7,330 bases of DNA, taken from positions 1 through 7,330 of the forward strand of contig CAKUBJ010000051.1 in NCBI GenBank assembly GCA_934636905.1, given 5' to 3'. The position numbers were made by a program, and so were the translations under genes. The notes under the pieces are model-generated. The model saw only the letters and a program-made list of their open reading frames with translations, had not been told where the DNA came from and made no database searches. Below, in pieces: positions 1 through 4,973 of the stretch. Every line of letters begins with the position of its first letter. Within the stretch, counting starts at the first letter, position 1. Origin of the DNA: an uncultured Dysosmobacter sp. (GTDB taxonomy: Bacteria; Bacillota; Clostridia; Oscillospirales; Oscillospiraceae).

Positions 1-3
1 ACT

Positions 4-305
4 GCGCCCGCAGGCGCGTTTCGGAGCGCAACCGCCGCAAAGCGGCGGCACTTGGCGCGGAGATAACCCAAGAAGGGATACACCGTCGCGGCGTTATGAT
101 TTGCGGTTTTTTGCCGCAAATCGTGCCGCTTCCTCGAAACAGCCTTGCTTTTTCTGCCGCTGGCAGCGCTGCGGCTGTTTCCCTGCGCCATTAAAATCTA
201 TAGTTTTCAGAACTTTATAAAGTTCTGAAAACTGACTCAGCGGGGCGAAAAGGCTTTTTCGACACGCTGAGAGGAAGATGCCGTCCGTGGGACGGCATCT
301 TCCTC
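4..305. other. Gene-free region made of consecutive hairpins
   Basis: No convincing gene lies left of fba. What is seen is a run of inverted repeats: 4-8/13-17 (GCGCC/GGCGC); 32-38/42-48 (CCGCCGC, AAA loop); 56-59/87-90 with inner 67-69/75-77; 98-106/114-122 (GATTTGCGG, T-rich loop); 136-144/173-181 (GAAACAGCC) with inner 154-158/162-166; the 202-233 palindrome; 236-242/265-271 (CTCAGCG) with inner 246-251/256-261; and the 271-305 terminator stem. This density is unlikely by chance. It could be a dispersed palindromic repeat unit, a structured RNA ending at the terminator, or the 3' region of a plus-strand gene beyond the left edge. I do not recognise a named RNA family. Confidence 0.6.
202..233. 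repeat. Perfect 32-bp palindrome
   Basis: Two uninterrupted 16-base arms, AGTTTTCAGAACTTTA and its exact reverse complement, meet with no spacer. It is AT-rich inside an otherwise GC-rich stretch. No T-run follows it, so it is not a standard terminator. A dispersed palindromic repeat or a dyad protein-binding site are the main options. Confidence 0.85.
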
Positions 306-310
306 TTTTT
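271..310 (+). terminator. Strong intrinsic terminator, plus strand
   Basis: A perfect 16-bp stem (271-286 with 290-305, arm GAGGAAGATGCCGTCC) has a 3-nt loop GTG and is followed directly by five T at 306-310. The T-run is only on the plus-strand 3' side, so it ends a plus-strand transcript that comes from the structured region or from a gene left of the window. Confidence 0.85.
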
Positions 311-313
311 GCC

Positions 314-351
314 AAAAAAATCCCGGGAAACCATGGTTTCCCGGGATTTTT
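314..351 (-). terminator. fba terminator, probably bidirectional
   Basis: A perfect palindrome (316-351, 18-base arms containing TCCCGGGAAACCA) lies 20 nt past the fba stop on the minus strand. Read leftwards, the stem ends in a run of seven T (complement of A314-320), giving a standard intrinsic terminator for fba. Read rightwards, it ends in five T (347-351), so it may also stop plus-strand read-through. It sits 3 nt beyond the T-run of the 271-310 terminator. Confidence 0.9.
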
Positions 352-371
352 CAGATGGCAGAAGCGGCGGA

Positions 372-1340
372 TCAGGCCTTGCCGGCGCAGCCCAGCACGT
401 CCACCAGCTTGTGGCGTACCAGTTCCTTGATGTTGGCGCGGGCGGGCTTCAGGTACTCCCGGGGATCGAACTTGTCGGGATGCTCCGCCATGAACTTGCG
501 GATGGTGCCGGTCATGGCCAGACGCAGGTCGGAGTCGATGTTGATCTTGCAGACGGACAGCTTGGCAGCCTGACGCAGCTGCTCCTCGGGCACGCCGATG
601 GCGTTGGGCATCTGACCGCCGAACTCGTTGACCATCTTCACATACTCCTGAGGCACGGAAGAAGAGCCGTGGAGCACGATGGGGAAGCCGGGCAGACGTC
701 TGGAAACCTCTTCCAGCACGTCGAAGCGCAGCGGGGGCGGTACCAGAACGCCCTTTTCATTCACGGTGCACTGCTCGGGCTTGAACTTGTAAGCGCCGTG
801 GGAGGTGCCGATGGCGATGGCCAGAGAGTCACAGCCGGTCTTGGAGACGAACTCCTCCACCTCTTCGGGGCGGGTATAGGAGGCCTCGTGGGCGGCAACC
901 TTCACCTCATCCTCAATGCCGGCCAGCGTGCCCAGTTCGGCTTCCACCACCACGCCGTGGTCATGGGCATACTCCACCACTTTCTTGGTGATCTCAATGT
1001 TCTCGGCGAAGGGCTTGGAGGAAGCATCGATCATCACGGAGGTAAAGCCGCCGTCAATGCAGCTCTTGCAGGTTTCAAAGTCCGGACCGTGATCCAGATG
1101 CAGCACGATGGGAATATCGGGGCAGCACTCCACGGCGGCTTCCACCAGCTTCACCAGATAGGTGTGGTTGGCGTAGGCGCGGGCGCCCTTGCTGACCTGC
1201 AGGATTACGGGAGCGTGCTCTTCCTGGCAGGCTTCGGTAATGCCCTGCACGATCTCCATATTGTTGACGTTGAACGCGCCGATGGCATAGCCGCCGTCAT
1301 AGGCCTTTTTGAACATTTCCGTTGAAGTTACCAGTGGCAT
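372..1340 (-). CDS. fba: Class II fructose-bisphosphate aldolase
   Basis: Encodes a 322-aa cytosolic zinc-dependent aldolase that splits fructose 1,6-bisphosphate into glyceraldehyde 3-phosphate and dihydroxyacetone phosphate, and runs in reverse in gluconeogenesis. Seen in the protein: HLDHG at residues 81-85, with D83 as the likely catalytic acid and H84 as a zinc ligand; AIGTSHGAYKF around 176-186, with H181 as a second ligand; VLHGSSS at 222-228, with H224 as a third; and INIDSDLR at 266-273, the phosphate-binding region. Length and motifs fit the shorter class IIB group. The start is set by AGGAGG (1349-1354, complement) 8 nt upstream. It is divergent from pfp, whose product is its substrate, and ends at its own strong terminator. 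Nothing is truncated or missing. Confidence 0.97.
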   Translation of the reverse strand: MPLVTSTEMFKKAYDGGYAIGAFNVNNMEIVQGITEACQEEHAPVILQVSKGARAYANHTYLVKLVEAAVECCPDIPIVLHLDHGPDFETCKSCIDGGFTSVMIDASSKPFAENIEITKKVVEYAHDHGVVVEAELGTLAGIEDEVKVAAHEASYTRPEEVEEFVSKTGCDSLAIAIGTSHGAYKFKPEQCTVNEKGVLVPPPLRFDVLEEVSRRLPGFPIVLHGSSSVPQEYVKMVNEFGGQMPNAIGVPEEQLRQAAKLSVCKINIDSDLRLAMTGTIRKFMAEHPDKFDPREYLKPARANIKELVRHKLVDVLGCAGKA

Positions 1341-1372
1341 ACGATCGTCCTCCTAATAAAATCAAATCTTTC

Positions 1373-1448
1373 CCGGCAGATCCGCCGGACGCTTCCCTTT
1401 CTGCGGGCTGCCTGCCGGCATATGGGCAATTCCAACATTTCCGCAGAA
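1373..1448 (-). promoter_or_regulatory. Structured fba 5' leader
   Basis: The roughly 120-nt fba leader holds two interleaved perfect inverted repeats: 1373-1379 with 1412-1418 (CCGGCAG/CTGCCGG, 7 bp) and 1399-1406 with 1441-1448 (TTCTGCGG/CCGCAGAA, 8 bp). The order A-B-A'-B' allows either a pseudoknot or two mutually exclusive folds. No known riboswitch class is recognised, and a regulatory role is inference. Confidence 0.35.
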
Positions 1449-1468
1449 GAAAACGTTTTTCTTATTTC

Positions 1469-1496
1469 ATAATATCACAAAAAAAATAAAATGCAA
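1469..1496 (-). promoter_or_regulatory. fba promoter
   Basis: On the minus strand, TTGCAT (1496 down to 1491) lies 16 nt before TATTAT (1474 down to 1469). A TG one base before the -10 gives an extended -10 motif (TGaTATTAT). Transcription should start near 1462, leaving a leader of about 120 nt. The spacer contains an 8-base A/T tract (1479-1486). Confidence 0.6.
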
Positions 1497-1499
1497 GTA

Positions 1500-1528
1500 T
1501 TTACTTTCCAAAATTTCGATGATATGAT
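1500..1528 (+). promoter_or_regulatory. pfp promoter
   Basis: TTTACT (1500-1505), 17-nt spacer, TATGAT (1523-1528); TTACTT one base later with 16 nt is an alternative -35. The start site would fall near 1535. The A-tract at 1479-1499 lies just upstream of this -35 and could act as an UP element, although it is also inside the fba promoter. The two -35 boxes are only 3 bp apart. Confidence 0.55.
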
Positions 1529-1537
1529 ACAGGTATC
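1526..1537. promoter_or_regulatory. Operator-like inverted repeat at pfp start site
   Basis: GATAC-AG-GTATC is a perfect 5-bp dyad overlapping the end of the pfp -10 box and the expected transcription start. The position would suit a repressor. The repeat is short, so chance is possible, and no regulator is encoded nearby. Confidence 0.3.
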
Positions 1538-1567
1538 TTATTTTGAATCGTCAGGAGGATTTCCCGT

Positions 1568-2806
1568 ATGAGCGAACTGAAAGGCGCATGCATTTTCGGC
1601 CAGTCCGGCGGCCCCACTTCCGTCATCAACGCCAGTGCTTACGGCGTAATCGAAACGGCTCTGAAAAATCCCAGCATCACCCGCGTTCTGGGAGCGGAGC
1701 ACGGCATCAAGGGCGTACTGAACGACCGGCTCTTTGATATGGGTCAGGAGGATCCCGCAGAACTGGAACTGCTGAAGTATACCCCCTCCTCCGCCCTGGG
1801 TTCCTGCCGCTACAAGATGGCGGATCCCGATGTGGACGACACCGATTACAAGCGGATTCTGGAGATTTTCAAGAAGTATGACGTCCGCTATTTCTTCTAC
1901 AACGGCGGCAACGACTCCATGGATACCTGCAACAAGATTTCCAAGTATATGCAGAAGGTGGGCTATGACTGCCGGGTCATGGGCGTGCCCAAGACCATCG
2001 ACAACGACCTCTTCGGCACCGACCACTGCCCCGGCTACGCCTCCGCCGCCAAGTATATTGCCACCTCCTGCATGGAGGTCTATCAGGACGCCCGGGTCTA
2101 TGACACCGGCATGGTCTGCATCATCGAGATCATGGGCCGCCACGCCGGCTGGCTGGCCGGTGCCGCCGCTCTGGCCACCGCTTACGGCGCAGGCCCCGAT
2201 CTGGTGTACCTCCCCGAGGTGGACTTTGACATGGACAAGTTCCTTGCCGATGTGGAGCGCATTTACAAGGAAAAGGGCAACTGCATGGTAGCCGTGTCCG
2301 AGGGCATCCACTATGCCGACGGCACCTTCGTGTCCGAGGCCAAGACCTCCGCCACCGACGGCTTCGGCCATGCCCAGCTGGGCGGTCTGGCCGCTCACCT
2401 TGCCAACGTGGTCAAGGAGAAGACCGGCGCCAAGGTCCGGGGCATCGAACTGAGCCTGCTGCAGCGCTGCGGCGCCCACCTGGCCTCCGAAACCGACATT
2501 GAGGAAGCCGTCATGAGCGGCAAGGCCGCCGTGGAGAACGCCGTCAACGGCATCACCGACAAGATGGTGGGCTTCCAGTGCACCCGCGACAACGGGAAGT
2601 ATGTCTGCAAAACGGAGCTGCTGAACCTCACCGACGTGGCCAACACCGAGAAGAAGGTGCCGCTGGAATGGATCAACAAGGATCACAACGGCGTGGAGAA
2701 GCCCTTCATTGACTATGTCCTGCCTCTGATTCAGGGAGAGCCTCAGCTGCCCAAGGTGGATTCCCTGCCCCGCTTTGCCAAGCTGAAGAAGGTTCTGGCC
2801 AAATAA
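1568..2806 (+). CDS. pfp: PPi-dependent 6-phosphofructokinase
   Basis: Encodes a 412-aa cytosolic enzyme of the phosphofructokinase family, interconverting fructose 6-phosphate and fructose 1,6-bisphosphate. Phosphate-donor residues point to pyrophosphate rather than ATP: GGNDS at 113-117 has Asp (D116) where ATP enzymes have Gly, and PKTIDND at 141-147 has Lys (K142) where ATP enzymes have Gly. Other family blocks are GQSGGPTSVIN at 11-21, the catalytic Asp in TIDND (D145), and the substrate-binding block MGRHAGW at 189-195. The length suits the PPi-type group rather than the roughly 320-aa ATP enzymes. AGGAGG at 1553-1558 sits 9 nt before the ATG. The PPi enzyme is reversible and spares ATP, as is common in anaerobes. 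It is divergent from fba, the next pathway step. Donor choice is inferred from these two residues. Confidence 0.95.
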   Translation: MSELKGACIFGQSGGPTSVINASAYGVIETALKNPSITRVLGAEHGIKGVLNDRLFDMGQEDPAELELLKYTPSSALGSCRYKMADPDVDDTDYKRILEIFKKYDVRYFFYNGGNDSMDTCNKISKYMQKVGYDCRVMGVPKTIDNDLFGTDHCPGYASAAKYIATSCMEVYQDARVYDTGMVCIIEIMGRHAGWLAGAAALATAYGAGPDLVYLPEVDFDMDKFLADVERIYKEKGNCMVAVSEGIHYADGTFVSEAKTSATDGFGHAQLGGLAAHLANVVKEKTGAKVRGIELSLLQRCGAHLASETDIEEAVMSGKAAVENAVNGITDKMVGFQCTRDNGKYVCKTELLNLTDVANTEKKVPLEWINKDHNGVEKPFIDYVLPLIQGEPQLPKVDSLPRFAKLKKVLAK

Positions 2807-2820
2807 TTGCACTTCCTATC

Positions 2821-2859
2821 AAAAAAGATGTGCGGAGCATGGCTCCGCACATCTTTTTT
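2821..2859. terminator. Bidirectional terminator between pfp and coaX
   Basis: A perfect 18-bp stem (2821-2838 with 2842-2859) has core GATGTGCGGAGC, loop ATG, six A on the left and six T on the right. It lies 14 nt after the pfp stop and works in both directions, so it can also serve the convergent coaX. Confidence 0.92.
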
Positions 2860-2879
2860 ATTGATTGTTTTTTATTGAT
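2854..2879. repeat. 12-bp direct repeat beside the terminator
   Basis: TTTTTTATTGAT occurs at 2854-2865 and again at 2868-2879, a 14-nt period. The first copy overlaps the terminator T-run. Local slippage duplication is the simplest explanation, and no mobile element lies between the copies. Confidence 0.7.
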
Positions 2880-2894
2880 CCTTCGCAGTGCGCC

Positions 2895-2921
2895 AAAAAG
2901 CCGGATTTTACGGACACCGGC
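2895..2921 (-). terminator. Weak first terminator of coaX
   Basis: On the minus strand just past the coaX stop, GCCGG (2921-2917) pairs with CCGGC (2904-2900) around a 12-nt loop, followed by five T (complement of A2895-2899). The stem is only 5 bp, so the stronger hairpin at 2821-2859 probably provides most termination. Confidence 0.4.
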
Positions 2922-2923
2922 CG

Positions 2924-3694
2924 TCACCGGTTCCGCTGGTAGATGACCCACAGCCCTTTCATCAGCAGGGTCTTGTCGTAAAGGATCTCGTTGCGGCAGA
3001 ATTTCACAATAAAGGGGGCGCTGCCGCCGGTGGCCACAACGCTGACCCTCCGCCCCGGAAAGCCCTCCCGGATCCGGTCAATGATGCCGTCCAGCATGGC
3101 GGCGGTGCCGTAGACAATGCCGGAGCGCATACAGTCCTCCGTGGTTTTGCCGATAAGCGCCTTGGGCGGCTGCAGGGAGATGGCCGGCAGCTGCGCCGCC
3201 TGACGGCTCAGGGCTTCCAGAGAAACGTTGACCCCCGGCAGCAGCAGGCCGCCCTCGTAGGTGCGCCCCTCCGAAATGACGCCGATGGTGGTGGCGGTGC
3301 CCATGTCGATGGTGATGATGGGGGCGCGAAAGCTCTCCAGCGCCGCCACGGCGTCCGCCACAATGTCCGCTCCCACCTGACTCTGCACCGCCAGCCGGAT
3401 GTTCAGCCCCGTTTTGATGCCGGGGCCGATGACCATAGGCGCCTTTCCCAGCAGACGGGTCAGCGCCTTTTCCATCATGAAATTCAGCGGCGGCACCACG
3501 CTGCACAGGATGGAATCCGAAACCTCCTGATAGCGGAAATGGTAGAGTTGAAACAGGTTCATCAGATCCACGCAGATCTGATCCGCCGTTTTCCGGCGAT
3601 CCGTGTCCAGCGAGGCCAGAAAGCGCAACGTTCCCGTGTTGTCAAAAAGCCCGATGGAAATTGTGGAATTGCCGATGTCCACAGCCAGCAGCAT
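2924..3694 (-). CDS. coaX: Type III pantothenate kinase
   Basis: Encodes a 256-aa cytosolic kinase that phosphorylates pantothenate, the first step of coenzyme A synthesis. It belongs to the ASKHA superfamily (acetate kinase/actin fold). Seen: the N-terminal phosphate motif DIGNS at 6-10 (D6), GADIVADAVAA at 108-118 with the GAD signature, IDMGTATT at 129-136 as the second phosphate motif with D130, EGGLLLPG at 147-154, and ATGG at 221-224 as the adenosine-site motif. Length equals the usual 250-260 aa of the family. Type III enzymes use a monovalent cation and lack CoA feedback inhibition (family knowledge). The start is set by AGGGAGG (complement of 3704-3710) 9 nt upstream. It is convergent with pfp and divergent from ogt, with which it appears to share a -35 box. 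Confidence 0.96.
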   Translation of the reverse strand: MLLAVDIGNSTISIGLFDNTGTLRFLASLDTDRRKTADQICVDLMNLFQLYHFRYQEVSDSILCSVVPPLNFMMEKALTRLLGKAPMVIGPGIKTGLNIRLAVQSQVGADIVADAVAALESFRAPIITIDMGTATTIGVISEGRTYEGGLLLPGVNVSLEALSRQAAQLPAISLQPPKALIGKTTEDCMRSGIVYGTAAMLDGIIDRIREGFPGRRVSVVATGGSAPFIVKFCRNEILYDKTLLMKGLWVIYQRNR

Positions 3695-3739
3695 CAGCAG
3701 CCGCCTCCCTTCCGATTGCGGTTTTTCGGTATTGATTTC

Positions 3740-3768
3740 ATTTTACCACGCTTTTTTCCTCCTTGCAA
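3740..3768 (-). promoter_or_regulatory. coaX promoter, -35 shared with ogt
   Basis: On the minus strand TTGCAA (3768-3763), a spacer of exactly 17 nt, then TAAAAT (3745-3740), with TG one base before the -10 (extended -10). The start site would be near 3733, giving a leader of about 40 nt. The -35 hexamer is its own reverse complement and also fits as the -35 of the ogt promoter. Confidence 0.65.
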
Positions 3769-3791
3769 GGGAGGCGGAAACGGAATATGAT
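3763..3791 (+). promoter_or_regulatory. ogt promoter, -35 shared with coaX
   Basis: TTGCAA (3763-3768), exactly 17 nt, then TATGAT (3786-3791). The expected start near 3798 leaves a leader of about 25 nt. The hexamer lies within the palindrome CCTTGCAAGG (3761-3770). Confidence 0.5.
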
Positions 3792-3809
3792 AAGTCCAAA
3801 GGCTTATCA
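3788..3809. promoter_or_regulatory. Inverted repeat over the ogt -10 and start site
   Basis: TGATAAG (3788-3794) and CTTATCA (3803-3809) form a perfect 7-bp dyad with an 8-nt gap. It covers the -10 box and the likely start site, and its last base is the first base of the AGGAGG ribosome-binding site. It could be an operator or, if transcription starts further upstream, a hairpin next to the ribosome-binding site. Confidence 0.4.
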
Positions 3810-3822
3810 GGAGGTACAATTC

Positions 3823-4365
3823 ATGTACACAACCCGGCTCCATTCCCCTTTGGGCACGATGATGCTGGCCTCGGACGGCGCCGCTGTCACCGGGCTGTGG
3901 CTGGAGGGACAGACATACTATGCCTCCACGCTGGACGGCAGCGAAAGGGAGGACGGCAGTCTGCCGGTCTTTCATCAGGCCGCCGCGTGGCTGGAAGCTT
4001 ATTTTTCCGGAACCCCCCTCCCTCCCCTGCCGCCGCTGGCTCCCGGGGGCACCCCCTTCCGGCAGGCGGTGTGGGCACGGCTGCGGGAAATTCCCTATGG
4101 GCAGGTGACCACCTACGGGGCGCTGGCGCAGTCCCTGCAGGCACAGGGGATTTCCGCATCCCCCCGGGCGGTGGGCGGCGCCGTGGGGCACAATCCCATC
4201 TCCATCCTCATCCCCTGCCACCGGGTGGTGGGCACCGGCGGCAGCCTCACCGGCTATGCCGGCGGTCTGGAGAAGAAGCGGTTCCTGCTGCGTCTGGAGG
4301 GCATCGACCCGGCGCATCTTCCCGTATCGGACAGCCCCTGCCTCCGGAAGTACGCGCAGCCCTGA
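3823..4365 (+). CDS. ogt: Methylated-DNA--protein-cysteine methyltransferase
   Basis: Encodes a 180-aa single-turnover DNA repair protein that moves alkyl groups from O6-alkylguanine (and O4-alkylthymine) to its own cysteine. Seen: a variable N-terminal domain (about 1-75), then the conserved C-terminal domain with TPFRQAVWARLREIPYGQV at 77-95, TTYGALA at 96-102, the DNA-recognition helix RAVGGAVGHNP at 115-125 (R115 as arginine finger, N124 as hinge) and the active site PCHRV at 131-135 with acceptor C132. There is no Ada-type N-terminal regulatory domain, so it is of the Ogt/AGT kind. The ATG at 3823 is chosen because AGGAGG at 3809-3814 lies 8 nt upstream; an in-frame ATG at 3763 falls in the promoter. 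A proline-rich linker (about 65-75) is slightly unusual. Confidence 0.95.
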   Translation: MYTTRLHSPLGTMMLASDGAAVTGLWLEGQTYYASTLDGSEREDGSLPVFHQAAAWLEAYFSGTPLPPLPPLAPGGTPFRQAVWARLREIPYGQVTTYGALAQSLQAQGISASPRAVGGAVGHNPISILIPCHRVVGTGGSLTGYAGGLEKKRFLLRLEGIDPAHLPVSDSPCLRKYAQP

Positions 4366-4368
4366 GGC

Positions 4369-4386
4369 GCGGCCTGCCGGCCGTTT
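4369..4386 (+). terminator. Possible weak terminator after ogt
   Basis: CGGCC (4370-4374) pairs with GGCCG (4379-4383) around a 4-nt loop, followed by only three T. It is in the right place, just after the ogt stop, but is weak. No better candidate is visible before the next promoter. Confidence 0.3.
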
Positions 4387-4470
4387 ATGGCGGGAACCGG
4401 TTGGGACGCCCACGGGCGGCATTCTTCCTGTCTTTTCTTCCGTTTTTTACAGATTATTCATAAAAATTCC

Positions 4471-4499
4471 TTGCAAGTCGGCGGTTCCTGTGCTAAAAT
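4471..4499 (+). promoter_or_regulatory. Promoter of the small protein/P-type ATPase unit
   Basis: TTGCAA (4471-4476), exactly 17 nt, TAAAAT (4494-4499), with TG one base before the -10 (extended -10). This is the same architecture as the coaX promoter, including the shared 9-mer CCTTGCAAG around the -35. The start site would be near 4506, giving a leader of about 110 nt. Confidence 0.65.
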
Positions 4500-4505
4500 A
4501 GCGGC

Positions 4506-4608
4506 ACAATTTGAAAAGGGAGCCGCACAGAAACCGTTTCGTGGGGCTTACCAGACATTCCTTCGCCCGCTCCGCAAGGAACCGGCCGAAGGGAAATTCT
4601 CAGGGAGG
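4506..4608 (+). promoter_or_regulatory. Structured 5' leader, candidate cis-regulatory RNA
   Basis: Two hairpins fill the leader. H1 (4521-4548) pairs AGCC with GGCT, CAC with GTG and GAAA with TTTC, with one mismatch, one bulge and a CCG loop. H2 (4558-4594) pairs TTCCTTC with GAAGGGAA, then GCC with GGC, then a 3x3 internal loop, then TCC-GCAA-GGA capped by a GNRA tetraloop. The ribosome-binding site AGGGAGG (4602-4608) follows 8 nt after H2. I see no match to the yybP-ykoY (Mn) or NiCo riboswitch patterns as I remember them. Folding is by eye and the regulatory role is inference. Confidence 0.4.
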
Positions 4609-4615
4609 TATTGCT

Positions 4616-4903
4616 ATGAATTTCAAGAAACTGGGTCTGTTCGCCGCCGGCACGCTGTTCGGCACCGCCGGCATTAAAATCCTCACCAGCAAGGATGCCC
4701 GCAAGGTCTACACCGAGGCCACCGCCGCCGCTCTGCGTGCCAAGGACTGCGTGATGACCACCGTCACCGGCATCCAGGAGGGCGCCGGCGATATTCTGGC
4801 CGACGCCAAGGCCATCAACGAGCAGCGTGCCGCCGAGGCTGAGGCCGCCGTTGTGGAAGACGCCTCCGAAGAGGCGCAGCCCGCCGCCGAAGCTGCGGAA
4901 TAA
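4616..4903 (+). CDS. Small single-pass membrane protein, DUF6110-like, ATPase partner
   Basis: Encodes 95 aa. Residues 1-5 carry two lysines (K4, K5); 6-23 form one hydrophobic, glycine-rich membrane segment (G12, G16, G19, a GxxxG pattern); 25-70 look helical and amphipathic with one cysteine (C45); and 71-95 form an Ala/Glu-rich acidic tail with eight acidic residues in 25. The start is chosen by AGGGAGG at 4602-4608, 7 nt before the ATG; an in-frame ATG at 4511 lies in the structured leader. I recall such proteins as DUF6110, found beside P1B ATPases. The layout (N-terminal membrane helix with G-x-AG, helical middle, acidic tail, gene just before a CtpC-like ATPase) resembles mycobacterial PacL1, although its His-rich zinc-binding tail is replaced here by Glu/Asp only. 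A role as metal-collecting or stabilising partner of the ATPase is inference. Confidence 0.85.
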   Translation: MNFKKLGLFAAGTLFGTAGIKILTSKDARKVYTEATAAALRAKDCVMTTVTGIQEGAGDILADAKAINEQRAAEAEAAVVEDASEEAQPAAEAAE

Positions 4904-4915
4904 CCGGACATCAGT

Positions 4916-4947
4916 GAAAAGCCGCCATTATCTGGCGGCTTTTCCTT
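4916..4947 (+). terminator. Intragenic-operon terminator or processing hairpin
   Basis: GAAAAGCCGCCA (4916-4927) pairs perfectly with TGGCGGCTTTTC (4933-4944) around a 5-nt loop, followed by a pyrimidine-rich but interrupted T tract. It lies in the 70-nt gap between the small protein gene and the ATPase. No separate ATPase promoter is visible, so it probably acts as a partial terminator or as an mRNA 3'-end stabiliser that makes the small protein more abundant. Confidence 0.65.
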
Positions 4948-4973
4948 CTTTCCTTTTGTTGGAGGCAAAAACA

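Noticed and set aside
94..315. 73-aa minus-strand frame left of fba
   Set aside because: It runs through the terminator stem, the perfect palindrome and other hairpins, and shows no motif.
309..1325. 338-aa plus-strand frame over fba
   Set aside because: Starts inside the fba terminator palindrome and lacks motifs, whereas fba on the other strand is unambiguous.
1538..2812. 424-aa open frame antisense to pfp, longer than pfp itself
   Set aside because: It mirrors pfp codons, has no recognisable motif, and would run into the fba/pfp promoter region. A coding-bias shadow.
2854..2879. 12-bp direct repeat as a target-site duplication or att site
   Set aside because: Only 2 nt separate the copies and no inserted element is present, so slippage is simpler.
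4511..4615. Longer N-terminus for the small membrane protein, starting at 4511
   Set aside because: The extension is basic and lies in the structured leader, while a good ribosome-binding site precedes the ATG at 4616, directly before the membrane helix.
4827..4973. Longer N-terminus for the ATPase, starting at 4827
   Set aside because: It overlaps the small protein gene and the terminator hairpin. The extension is Pro/Arg-rich out-of-frame translation, and the ATG at 4974 has its own GGAGG.
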